64,000 bases of DNA from Prochlorococcus marinus str. MIT 1214 (GTDB taxonomy: Bacteria > Cyanobacteriota > Cyanobacteriia > PCC-6307 > Cyanobiaceae): assembly GCF_027359355.1 (NCBI RefSeq), contig NZ_CP114777.1:744001-808000 (forward strand), written 5' to 3'. Below are positions 38,319 to 46,989 of the stretch, piece by piece; position 1 is the stretch's first letter, and every line of letters starts with the position of its first letter. The notes under the pieces were generated by a model. It was given only the letters and a program-made list of their open reading frames with translations, was not told where the DNA came from and searched no databases. Both the position numbers and the translations under genes were made by a program.

Positions 38319-40106
38319 ATGAATATGTACATAAATGATAAAGATGAATTGTTTAAAAAAGCTCTATATTTTCATAGCATAAAAAATTTATTAGAAGCCG
38401 AAAAATTATATCAATTCTTGTTAGATCAAGGTTACAGAAATTCTAGTTTATTTATCAACTACGGTGCCTTGTGTAAGCAAAACAATCAATTTAAAAAGTC
38501 ATTAGATATTTATACTAAAGGGATTAGACTCTATCCTGATAATTCAAAAATATATTACAACTTGGCTAATCTCCACAAGCTACTTGATGATAACAAAAAA
38601 GCCATATACTATTTTAAAAAATCAATCGAATTTAATCCTAATAATTTAAGCTACAGATCGAATCTTGGAACTACATTATTATCCCTGGGTGAATTTGAAG
38701 AAGCTGAATCTCAACTACGTATTTGTATAAAAGAGGAACCTGATAATCCTATTTATAACCTTAATCTAGGAACCGTTCTAAAAGGTTTAGATAGATTAAC
38801 AGAAGCTGAATTCTATGCTAAAAAATCATTAAAAATAAAGCCAGATCTTATTGAGGGTTATAATAATTTAGCTACTATTTCAATTAAGAAAGGAGAATTA
38901 ATTAAAGCCAAAATATTGCTAATAAAATCTTTAGAATTAAACCACAGTTCCCTAGCTATATATACAAATTTATGTCAAGTACTATTAGATCTACAAGATT
39001 TTAAGCTAGCACTAATATATATTGATAAAGCAATTGAAATCAAAAATGATCATGCCATTTTTCACTTTCTTAAAGGTAATATATTACATGAGAATAATTC
39101 TATAAAAGAGGCAATTGAATCCTTTCAAAAAGCTTTAGAAATTGATCAAAAACTTATAAAAGCTAGATGGAATTTATCATTAGCCCAGCTTTTGACAAAT
39201 GATTTTAGTAATGGTTGGTTAAATTATGAATCAAGGTTGGAAATGGAAGAATTTAACATTCACGCCCAGCCTAAAGTTCCTATCTGGAAAGGAGAAAGCC
39301 TAGATAAAGATTCTAAATTAATAGTTATAAGTGAGCAAGGTTTAGGAGATACAATTCATTTCATGAGATATATACCATATTTAAGATCTCAAGGGATAAA
39401 TATATCATTTTGTGCTCAAAAAGTTTTACATGAACTAATAATAGTATCAGATATTCATCCTCACCCTATATTAAAGGAAGATACAAATTTAATTAAAAGT
39501 GGTAAATATATTCCATTACTTTCTCTTCCAAAATTTTTAAATATTAACAATTTCAATCCACTAGTTACCACCCCATACATCTCTACCAAGTCAGAATTAG
39601 TTGACAAGTGGAAGAAAATTATTAGAAATGATAATAAAAAGATAATAGGTATAAGTTGGCAAGGGAATCCGAATACGGAGAAAGGTATTCTAAAAGGAAG
39701 ATCTATACCATTAGAAAAGTTTTCTAGATTTAAAAAGTTTGAAAATTTAAAGTTGGTTTCAGTTCAAAAAGGTTTTGGAATGGAACAATTTAAAAATTGT
39801 TCTTTTAAAAATAAATTTGCTGACTGTCAAAACATAATCAATCAAAATTGTGATTTTCTTGATACTGCTGCAATACTTATTAATTGTGATCTTGTTATAA
39901 CCTCTGACTCATGTGTGGCCCACTTAGCAGCAGCGCTAGGCAAACCAACATGGGTACTCCTTAAAAGATCTGCTTCGTGGAGATTTGGTTTACATGAAAG
40001 TACTTTTTGGTATCCCTCTATGAGGCTATTTCATCAGAAAGAACTTAATAATTGGGATGAGCTGATTACCAGAATTATATTTGAAATAGAAGCAAGCGAA
40101 CTCTAA
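38319..40106 (+). CDS. TPR-GT9-like glycosyltransferase without the leader
   Basis: A 595-aa protein starting directly with TPRs (DELFKKALYFHSIKNLLEAE), lacking any K-T-F-x-V-P-F leader. About eight diverse TPRs follow, with little internal identity, then the GT9-like domain: LIVISEQGLGDTIHFMRYIP, IIGISWQGNPNTEKGILKG, LVITSDSCVAHLAAALGKPTW. Its catalytic end is homologous to 26511 and 28463. It follows the pyruvyl transferase by 25 bp, in a real operon, whereas the leader genes stand alone. That makes it the natural comparison for the leader family. Confidence 0.82.
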   Translation: MNMYINDKDELFKKALYFHSIKNLLEAEKLYQFLLDQGYRNSSLFINYGALCKQNNQFKKSLDIYTKGIRLYPDNSKIYYNLANLHKLLDDNKKAIYYFKKSIEFNPNNLSYRSNLGTTLLSLGEFEEAESQLRICIKEEPDNPIYNLNLGTVLKGLDRLTEAEFYAKKSLKIKPDLIEGYNNLATISIKKGELIKAKILLIKSLELNHSSLAIYTNLCQVLLDLQDFKLALIYIDKAIEIKNDHAIFHFLKGNILHENNSIKEAIESFQKALEIDQKLIKARWNLSLAQLLTNDFSNGWLNYESRLEMEEFNIHAQPKVPIWKGESLDKDSKLIVISEQGLGDTIHFMRYIPYLRSQGINISFCAQKVLHELIIVSDIHPHPILKEDTNLIKSGKYIPLLSLPKFLNINNFNPLVTTPYISTKSELVDKWKKIIRNDNKKIIGISWQGNPNTEKGILKGRSIPLEKFSRFKKFENLKLVSVQKGFGMEQFKNCSFKNKFADCQNIINQNCDFLDTAAILINCDLVITSDSCVAHLAAALGKPTWVLLKRSASWRFGLHESTFWYPSMRLFHQKELNNWDELITRIIFEIEASEL

Positions 40107-40218
40107 ACCTCTGGCAACCTATATGCCATTCAGGAAATTTTCGGCTAAATCAACTTATATTTTAGTGATCAAGGATTAGAGTAAAATAGTAGAAATCTAA
40201 AGGTAGAAAAGAAAAAAA

Positions 40219-42126
40219 ATGAAGGGGTCAGATGAACAAGAGAATGAAAAACGGAATGTCAATGAAGTAAAAACATTTAGCGTTCCATTTGCTTTAGAAG
40301 CAATTAAAGACAATATTTCTATTACCACTAATACACCCTCAAGTCCATCTAAACCATCCAAAGAACAAATCATTAAACAGGCATTTGAATTTCATTCACA
40401 AGGAAATATTTCAGAAGCATCAAAATATTATCAATATTTTATTCAGCAAGGATTCAAAGATTACAGAGTTTTTTCTAATTATGGAGTCATATTGAATGAT
40501 AATGGGAAATCAGAAGAGGCAGAAAAATTACAACGAGAAGCAATTAAAATCAACCCAAATTTCGCAGAAGCCTATTATAATCTAGGAATCATTTTAAAAG
40601 ATCTCGGCAATTTAAAAGAAGCAGAATTATCAACTCGTAAAGCGATTCAAATCGACCCGAATTTCGCAGAAGCTTATTATAATCTAGGAAGCATTTTAAA
40701 AGATCTCTGCAATTTAAAAGAAGCAGAATTATCAACTCGTAAAGCTATTCAAATCCTTCCTAATTACGCTGAAGCGCATTTAAACTTAGGAATTATATTA
40801 AAAGATCTCGGAAGATTAGAAGATGCAGAATTGTCTGCTCGTAAAGCAATTGAATTGGGTCCTGATTTCGCAGAAGCCCATTGCAATTTAGGTAATATAT
40901 TGATTGCTATGGACAAATCAGACGAAGCAGAAGTATATATGCGCAAAGCAATTAAAATCAAACCTAATTTCGCAGAAGCGTATTCCAGTTTAGGTAATAT
41001 ATTGATTAATATGGATAAATTAATCGATGCAAAATCATCAATAAGAAAAGCGATTAAACTGAATCCTAATTTCGCAGAAGCCCATTGCAGTCTAGGAAAG
41101 ATATTTGCAGATCTTGGCAAATTACAAGACGCAGAAATGTTGTACCGTGAAGCAATTAAACTTAAACCTGACCTTGCAGAGGCATATCATAATCTTTCTC
41201 ATACTCTTTTAAAAAGAAAGCAATTCAAAGAGGGATTTAATAAATATGAATGGAGATGGAAAGTTAAAGATTTAAATTTAAATATAGGAAATAGATTAGA
41301 AACAAATAAACCAGAATGGCGACCTGATAAGAAAGGAAGAGTATTATTATGGGCAGAGCAAGGTATTGGAGATGAGGTATTATATGCTTCTTTAATACCT
41401 GAATTAATAAAAATAGTTGATCAACTAATCATTCAAACTGACATAAGATTAATTCCTCTTTTTAAAAGAACATTTGGTAATGGAGTCAAATACATATCTA
41501 GAAAAGAGTCAATTAATGAAAATACATATGACTATCAAATTGCAATGGGATCCTTACCTAAAATACTACGAAGTTCCTTGATTAGCTTCAAAAAATCAAA
41601 AAAATTTAGACTTAATGTTGATCAAGATAAATCTAAAAAATACAGATCTAAATTAATCGGAAAGACAAAAAGAAAAATTGTAGGTATTTCTTGGAAATCA
41701 ACAGCAAAACACAAGAATATGGGTAATAGATTTATTTCACTAGAGCAATTCATCAAGGGAATTTTTTTACCGAATATTTGTTTTGTTTCTCTACAATATG
41801 GAGAAGTAGATAAAGAAATAGATTTTATTAAAGAAAAATACGGAATTGTGATCAATCAAATTAAAGAAATTGATAATTTCAATGATATTGATAAGCTTTC
41901 GTCTTTGATCTTTGCCTGTGATGAAATTGTTTCTGTCTCAAATATAACAGTTAATTTGGCAGGAGCGATAGGTACTAAATGTTATACACTTCTTGATACG
42001 AATTCTAATTGGAGATTTGGGGTCAATAATAATTACTGCTATTGGTTCCCATCCCTTAAATTATTTAGACGAGTAAATTACGAGAGCTGGGATAAATGTT
42101 TATATGAGATAAAGAAAGAACTATAA
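40219..42126 (+). CDS. Leader-TPR-GT9-like (second type) fusion
   Basis: A 635-aa protein. The leader KTFSVPFALEAIKDNISIT starts at residue 18; about nine TPRs occupy ~55-330. The C-terminal ~300 residues are a GT-B-like domain related to GT9, of a type distinct from 26511/28463: YEWRWKVKDLNLNIGNRLE, VLLWAEQGIGDEVLYASLIP, YDYQIAMGSLPKILR. The same domain ends gene 54555. Bases 40282-41138 (leader and most TPRs) recur almost unchanged in gene 62630, where they lead into FkbM instead. Confidence 0.82.
   Translation: MKGSDEQENEKRNVNEVKTFSVPFALEAIKDNISITTNTPSSPSKPSKEQIIKQAFEFHSQGNISEASKYYQYFIQQGFKDYRVFSNYGVILNDNGKSEEAEKLQREAIKINPNFAEAYYNLGIILKDLGNLKEAELSTRKAIQIDPNFAEAYYNLGSILKDLCNLKEAELSTRKAIQILPNYAEAHLNLGIILKDLGRLEDAELSARKAIELGPDFAEAHCNLGNILIAMDKSDEAEVYMRKAIKIKPNFAEAYSSLGNILINMDKLIDAKSSIRKAIKLNPNFAEAHCSLGKIFADLGKLQDAEMLYREAIKLKPDLAEAYHNLSHTLLKRKQFKEGFNKYEWRWKVKDLNLNIGNRLETNKPEWRPDKKGRVLLWAEQGIGDEVLYASLIPELIKIVDQLIIQTDIRLIPLFKRTFGNGVKYISRKESINENTYDYQIAMGSLPKILRSSLISFKKSKKFRLNVDQDKSKKYRSKLIGKTKRKIVGISWKSTAKHKNMGNRFISLEQFIKGIFLPNICFVSLQYGEVDKEIDFIKEKYGIVINQIKEIDNFNDIDKLSSLIFACDEIVSVSNITVNLAGAIGTKCYTLLDTNSNWRFGVNNNYCYWFPSLKLFRRVNYESWDKCLYEIKKEL
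40282..41138 (+). repeat. 857-bp leader/TPR module, copy 1
   Basis: Aligns without gaps to 62687-63543. Reading both through, only two differences were seen, one AAA/GAA and one TGC/GGC codon change. Both alter the protein (Lys/Glu, Cys/Gly). The match ends inside a TPR, after which the two genes share no further module. Confidence 0.93.
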
Positions 42127-42343
42127 ACTAGGATTTTAAATATACTAATTTTACTTAATAAAATACTATTTTTATTAAATTCTATTAATTATTTTAAAAC
42201 TTTTTATGTTTGGCAAATTATTTTTTCAAGCAAAAATGACAAATCTTCTTGAACCCAAGTAAAATATATTGATTAAAAGTAAGACAGATACACATTTCTA
42301 TTTCAAATTTTGATATAATTCTAATAATTTATATTTGATTAAA

Positions 42344-43372
42344 TTATTCAGATCTAATCTGAAAAAAAGAATGTTTCTGATAAATAGATTTATTAGTTGA
42401 TAAATTACATTTAAATGATAAGGATGATAAAGCAGAATTCAATGATTCATAATTTAGATTATAATGATGTTGTATTGGTGGAGCAAATCCTACTGGTGAC
42501 TTTTCAAATGTTCCTATTATAAATTTTGTTTTAGTAAAAAGCTTTTGCATGAATTCAGAGAGATTATCTGAATGATCAATACATGCAAATGCCCCAATAA
42601 TATTAGAGTAATCTATGTCCTTCCATGGCATTGCAATATAATTTTTATTTGAATATTCGTGATGATCTGACCAGTAATTTTCCATTACATCAGTAGAAAA
42701 GCAAAGTGACATCTCTTGGAGTTTTGGAACATTTAAAAAACCCCAAGTAGGGCAACCTATCTCTGTATAAGAGAAATTATTTTTTTCACAACTATTAATT
42801 TTATCATCTTTTAAATTCAAATTAAAATCTATAATAATTTCCTCTATATTCTTATGATTAAATCCAGCATATTTACTGCCCGGTATTAATATACTTTCTA
42901 GATCAGCCTTTAGTACTTTGTCATTGAATTTATTTATTATTTCTTTAACTTGATTTTCTGCTAATAATACGTCTTCTACTAATTCTAAACCTATGCTATT
43001 TAATATAGAATTAACTTCTCTTCTAGATTTCCCTTTAATTTCTTCACTTATATTATCTCTAGAAAGATTAATCAATCTTGAAATTAAATATTCAGACTTA
43101 AAGTGATATTTTTTATTTAATATAGCCTCACAACTTGGATGAGTAGAGACTAATTCTTCATAAAGAATCGAGTTATCATAACCAGAAATCCAATTATTAA
43201 AGAAGCTTAAAGAACAAGATTCACATAGCATTGGTTGAGAATCTTTTATAAGTTCTTTCTCTGTACATTCCTTATATTTAGAAAGTATAAAAGAATATGA
43301 ATTATATTGATATTTATCCTCATAGATGCTTTTTAGATTTCTAGATTTACAAAAAGGACAATTCAAATTCAT
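42344..43372 (-). CDS. Zinc-ribbon protein, unrecognised (possible C-methyltransferase relative)
   Basis: A 342-aa protein. The N-terminus is a four-cysteine zinc ribbon (CPFCKS and CESCSLSFFNN), like the one in sugar C-methyltransferases and like the neighbour at 44179-44999. The remainder is not recognised; no glycine-rich SAM motif is evident. YSNIIGAFACIDHSDNLSEF and FIIGTFEKSPVGF suggest a Rossmann-like C-terminal domain. Seven bases upstream is the decayed DAHP-synthase gene. Probably part of the same leftward glycan set. Confidence 0.5.
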   Translation of the reverse strand: MNLNCPFCKSRNLKSIYEDKYQYNSYSFILSKYKECTEKELIKDSQPMLCESCSLSFFNNWISGYDNSILYEELVSTHPSCEAILNKKYHFKSEYLISRLINLSRDNISEEIKGKSRREVNSILNSIGLELVEDVLLAENQVKEIINKFNDKVLKADLESILIPGSKYAGFNHKNIEEIIIDFNLNLKDDKINSCEKNNFSYTEIGCPTWGFLNVPKLQEMSLCFSTDVMENYWSDHHEYSNKNYIAMPWKDIDYSNIIGAFACIDHSDNLSEFMQKLFTKTKFIIGTFEKSPVGFAPPIQHHYNLNYESLNSALSSLSFKCNLSTNKSIYQKHSFFQIRSE

Positions 43373-43376
43373 TTAG

Positions 43377-43895
43377 TTAATGTCTCACCTCCAAGCAACC
43401 TTTCATTTGCCGCTTGGCTACGGCTGATAGAACAGGCATAAGATCTTCCATATCACCAAATGATAATAGCTGCGAACGGTCTACAGCCGAATTAGAGGGC
43501 TCAGGATAAAGTTCAAGCATTAGTCCATCGGTATTTGTTGCTATGAATGCTTTATCGAGTGCTGGGACCGCTTGCAAATCAAAAAGAAATCTAGAGCTTG
43601 GTCTGTAAGCATGAGGAGCTATAATTCCTATTTCACAAAGAATTAGTTGTGAATAGCCTTCAAGAAGAATATATTCAGTTGCTCCAATTAAATCACGTAT
43701 GGAGGTTCCAAACCCCCACTTAAATAATATTGATTTGCCACTTCTTGCAAAGTGCAATAAGAAGGGAACGTTTGGCATATTTCTTGTTCCAATTTGTAAA
43801 ATATCTCTATTATTTTTCATCTCATCTAATTGATCTTCATGAACAATTTCACTTACTGCTAACAACTTGGTTTTCTCTTTGCCATTACTAACCAT
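43377..43895 (-). pseudogene. Decayed DAHP-synthase-like gene
   Basis: A 172-codon frame clearly paralogous to the gene at 45036, but broken. The first ~110 residues, including the LRGGAFKP substrate loop, are missing. The active-site KRGFG has become KWGFG, CERGI is CEIGI, and about 30 residues holding the metal-binding DPSHA are deleted between VPA and the NTDGLMLELYPEP end. It may still be expressed, but cannot be a working aldol synthase. It points to gene duplication followed by loss. Confidence 0.75.
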
Positions 43896-44006
43896 TCACT
43901 TAACCTAGTACGAGTTTTAAAATATTGATCGCTCCTAGAAGTAAACGTAATTAGCTTATATACACCTTTTCTTAATATATCAATATTACATTTCTTTGTA
44001 TAAAGC

Positions 44007-44062
44007 GCACATTTATGATCATAACTTTGTAAAACTTAGCTCTAATCCAAGCTATACCAATC
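44007..44062 (+). repeat. Element-end sequence, second copy
   Basis: Counterpart of 18957-19018: gcgca, cataactttgtaa, ttagctctaa, ccaagctataccaat. It precedes the worn tRNA-Arg fragment at 44082. Confidence 0.55.
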
Positions 44063-44081
44063 CTTTACAAGATAGTCTCGG

Positions 44082-44127
44082 CTGACTTCTAATCAGTGGG
44101 GTGTAAATTCGAATCTTGCAGGTAGCA
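44082..44127 (+). repeat. Degenerate tRNA-Arg 3' fragment
   Basis: Forty-six nt match the 3' part of the tRNA at 17647-17720 with about eight mismatches; the T-arm ttcgaatcttgcagg is intact. With the shared flank it looks like an older attachment site of the same tRNA, now 26 kb away from it. Confidence 0.8.
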
Positions 44128-44178
44128 TTCCAGAAAACTTTCATATCAAGCAATTAGAGATACCAAAAAAATACTCTT

Positions 44179-44999
44179 TTATTCACTAATTTTTTTCATC
44201 AGAATCATTAAATTATTCCTATTTCTTACAGTTTTTTTTACTGTATCCACTTGCTTTTGAAAACCATAAGATTCAAAGTATTTCGTTAAAAATTCTGAAG
44301 AGAAATACCAAAGATGAGAAGGTTCACTAAACCTTGAGTGATCGAGAGGTAGCTCATTAAAGTCACTTATATCTGGAACTTCGATATAAACATATCCACC
44401 AATAGCAAGTGAATTGCTTATATCTAATAAAAATTCTTGAAGATCTTCTACGTGCTCAAGAACTTGACAACAAGTTATTAATTCAAAAACTTTATTCTTA
44501 AAAGGTTTCCCTTTGAAATAATCATTCTTAATTTCTGCTCTAGTTCTTCTTGATGCAAGATCAGCAAAGTTTGGAGTAGGTTCTACTCCAAACAATGAAG
44601 CGTTTTTGTATATCTCCCCTAAAGTATGCAGGAGAACGCCGCCTCCAGAACCAATATCAAGTATGTTATTTGGTTCCCATTCTTCTTTTAATTTTTCTCT
44701 TATCCAATTAGTTTTGTGATAGTTTTCACTATGTTTAGAATCATAATTTATTATGCGGTCAAAATATTCATCAGGCGTCTCTTTTCTAAAATCTTCTGAA
44801 CGATAATTTTCATACATATACTTAATTTGCTTTTTATTAAGTCTTGGAACTGAAAAATAGATTTTGCAATCATTGCAAACACACCATTTTCGCTCAATAC
44901 TATTAAGTTCAGGAACTAGAAAATTATTATTATTTATTGGAACAAAAATTTGTCAGTTGTTTTAAAATTATTGCAATAGGGACATTGATTATTTATCAT
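44179..44999 (-). pseudogene. SAM methyltransferase with zinc ribbon, frameshifted
   Basis: The intact 3' part (44179-44817) encodes a 212-aa class I methyltransferase (NILDIGSGGGVLLHTLGEIY, LITCCQVLEHVEDLQEFL). Reading upstream in the same frame continues without stop into PELNSIERKWCVCNDCKIYF. An ATG at 44999 in another frame gives MINNQCPYCNN, the first half of the same zinc ribbon. The frames join at an A5 run on the plus strand (44944-44948); one more base would give one ~274-aa protein. Either a frameshift mutation or an error. A shorter protein from 44817 could still work. Confidence 0.7.
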
Positions 45000-45035
45000 A
45001 TAAGTATATAATTTATTTCTTATTTAATTTAATAT

Positions 45036-45926
45036 TCAAGTTCCTACTTTTGTCTTACAAACCTCACCAATTAATTTTAAATCTTTCATTAAATCATGAA
45101 ATTCTAAATAATTTATAGCTTGCAAAGGATCAACGGCGGCATTTGGTGGATCCGGATGAACTTCAAGCATTAATCCATTAGATCCAACAGCAACACAAGC
45201 TTTTGCTAACTGGCTTACCCAAGGCCTCCAAAAACAAGCATGTGATGGATCTGTGATAATTGGTAGGTGTGTAAATTCTTGAGCTGCTGGAACAACTTGT
45301 AGATCTAATAAAAATCTTGAAGATGAGCGATGCGTGTGTGGTGCAACAATACCTCTTTCACAAAGAATTATTCTTTTGTTGCCCTCAATTAACAAATATT
45401 CAGCGGCACCAAGCCAATCTCTTAATGAACAACCAAATCCACGTTTAAGCATTATTGGCTTTTGAGTTTTTGCACAAGCAGTTAATAATGGGTAATTTTG
45501 CATATTCCTAGTACCTATTTGAAGTATATCTGCAACTTCCGAAATCAAAGGAATAAATTTTTCTTCCATTACCTCTGTTATTACTGGGATTTTAGCAAAT
45601 GATTTAGCTTTATCTAACCATTCGATTCCTTTCTCTCTTGATTCATTATATTTTGTGGATCTATATGGAAAGGTTAAAGGCTTAAATGCACCTCCTCTCA
45701 AAAATGAGGCACCACTATTTTTTACATTTATTGCTATATCCTTTATCAATTTCTCAGACTCAACCATATTTGGTCCAGCAAAAACTGGGCAAAAACCTCT
45801 ACCAAATTGCACTCCTGCGATTAAGAATGATGAAAAATGATCATGGTTTTTTTTAGAAGCTAATGGAAATTTTGATTGAATATCTGATAAGGATATATCC
45901 TTCCCAGGAGTTGAATTATCAATCAT
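45036..45926 (-). CDS. DAHP-synthase-like (class I beta) enzyme
   Basis: A 296-aa PEP-dependent aldol synthase of the DAHP/KDO8P family. ASFLRGGAFKPLTFPY, DILQIGTRNMQNYPLL, PIMLKRGFGCSLRDW, ILCERGIVAPHTH, LPIITDPSHACFWRP and LEVHPDPPNAAVD hold the metal- and PEP-binding residues. The sequence is DAHP-type rather than KDO8P-type. Being inside a glycan cluster beside CMP-sugar enzymes and an oxidoreductase, it may make a special 3-deoxy-ulosonic acid instead of feeding aromatic synthesis. It overlaps the upstream oxidoreductase by 4 bp. Confidence 0.8.
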   Translation of the reverse strand: MIDNSTPGKDISLSDIQSKFPLASKKNHDHFSSFLIAGVQFGRGFCPVFAGPNMVESEKLIKDIAINVKNSGASFLRGGAFKPLTFPYRSTKYNESREKGIEWLDKAKSFAKIPVITEVMEEKFIPLISEVADILQIGTRNMQNYPLLTACAKTQKPIMLKRGFGCSLRDWLGAAEYLLIEGNKRIILCERGIVAPHTHRSSSRFLLDLQVVPAAQEFTHLPIITDPSHACFWRPWVSQLAKACVAVGSNGLMLEVHPDPPNAAVDPLQAINYLEFHDLMKDLKLIGEVCKTKVGT

Positions 45927-46969
45927 TTCCCTAACCTAGATGATGAAATATTCTTCTCTAAATTTATCCAGCTATTGGTCTCAGCGCTTTTGTATAACGA
46001 GTGGACTGATCGCACCGTTTCAATAACAGATGATGCAGGAATAATAGGCGCTCGATCTAATTGAATTGACTTTATGAAATCGTAGATAACTTCTTTATGA
46101 GATGTTCCATAACCTGAATCAACATTAATAGAGGCTTTTGATAAAAGAGTTTCTGTTGATTTGTCTAAACCTCGTAAATTAAAATCATTTATTTTGTTCA
46201 AAGCAATACCTCCAACTTTAATAAATCCATATGTACCAGAAATAAATATAGAGGCTTCTTTGTCAACTGGGCGAATTGCGGTGGAAGCCTCAATAGTTCC
46301 AACAGAACCAGATCTAAATTTAACTAAAGCCATCATTGTATCTTCAGCTTCTAGTTTATTTATTTGATTAGAAGCAGAGGCTACAACTGAATAGAATGGG
46401 CCATTAATCCACTGCATTGCATCTAAGTGATGTATCGCTTGTTGATTAATAACTCCTCCATCCATTTTCCAGGTTCCATGCCAATCATCATCATAGTAAT
46501 TTTGAAACCGGCACCAATGAAGTTTAATAGAGCAGATTTTTACATCACCTAGGTGGTTATTATCAACAAGTCTTTTAACAATTTTGATCGCAGGGTTCAA
46601 TCGATTTTGAAAAATCACTCCATATTTAAGAGATGCTTTTTCAGCAAGACTTATAAGTTCGCTTAGCTCATACTCAGTCATTGTAGCCGGCTTTTCAGTT
46701 AATACATTAATGCCATTACTTAGGAGTCTTTTTGTAATTTCATAATGCGATCCTGATGGGGTTGCTATAATTGCAAAGTCAACTTTATTAGCAATAATCT
46801 CATTAATTGATAGAAGTTTCTTGCAATTATAAGTTATTTTTAAAGAATCCATCTTTCCTATATTTGAGTCAAAAAGATATAGTGAATGGTCGTCTTTTAA
46901 TAAACTCGGGATAAAGTTTTTTTCATAATGCTTATATACCCTACCAAGACCAATAATACCAATTTTCAT
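45923..46969 (-). CDS. Gfo/Idh/MocA-family sugar oxidoreductase
   Basis: A 348-aa NAD(P)-dependent dehydrogenase for sugars or cyclitols. The N-terminal Rossmann motif is IGIIGLGRVYKHY, with the family's AIIATPSGSHYE and VLTEKPATMTEYE (E-K-P) motifs. The C-terminal beta-sheet domain has KMDGGVINQQAIHHLDAMQW with the conserved D and H. It overlaps the DAHP-synthase-like gene by 4 bp and follows the GT2 gene by 20 bp, in a leftward operon. Confidence 0.82.
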   Translation of the reverse strand: MKIGIIGLGRVYKHYEKNFIPSLLKDDHSLYLFDSNIGKMDSLKITYNCKKLLSINEIIANKVDFAIIATPSGSHYEITKRLLSNGINVLTEKPATMTEYELSELISLAEKASLKYGVIFQNRLNPAIKIVKRLVDNNHLGDVKICSIKLHWCRFQNYYDDDWHGTWKMDGGVINQQAIHHLDAMQWINGPFYSVVASASNQINKLEAEDTMMALVKFRSGSVGTIEASTAIRPVDKEASIFISGTYGFIKVGGIALNKINDFNLRGLDKSTETLLSKASINVDSGYGTSHKEVIYDFIKSIQLDRAPIIPASSVIETVRSVHSLYKSAETNSWINLEKNISSSRLGK

Positions 46970-46989
46970 TGTTTATAAATTACATATAA

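Noticed and set aside
40764-41120. Identical 118-codon antisense frames here and at 63169-63525
   Set aside because: They lie opposite the TPR array and are identical only because the 857-bp module is duplicated; composition mirrors the TPR repeat.
45036-45926. KdsA (KDO-8-phosphate synthase)
   Set aside because: LRGGAFKP and KRGFG patterns are of the DAHP-synthase type; typical KdsA motifs are absent.
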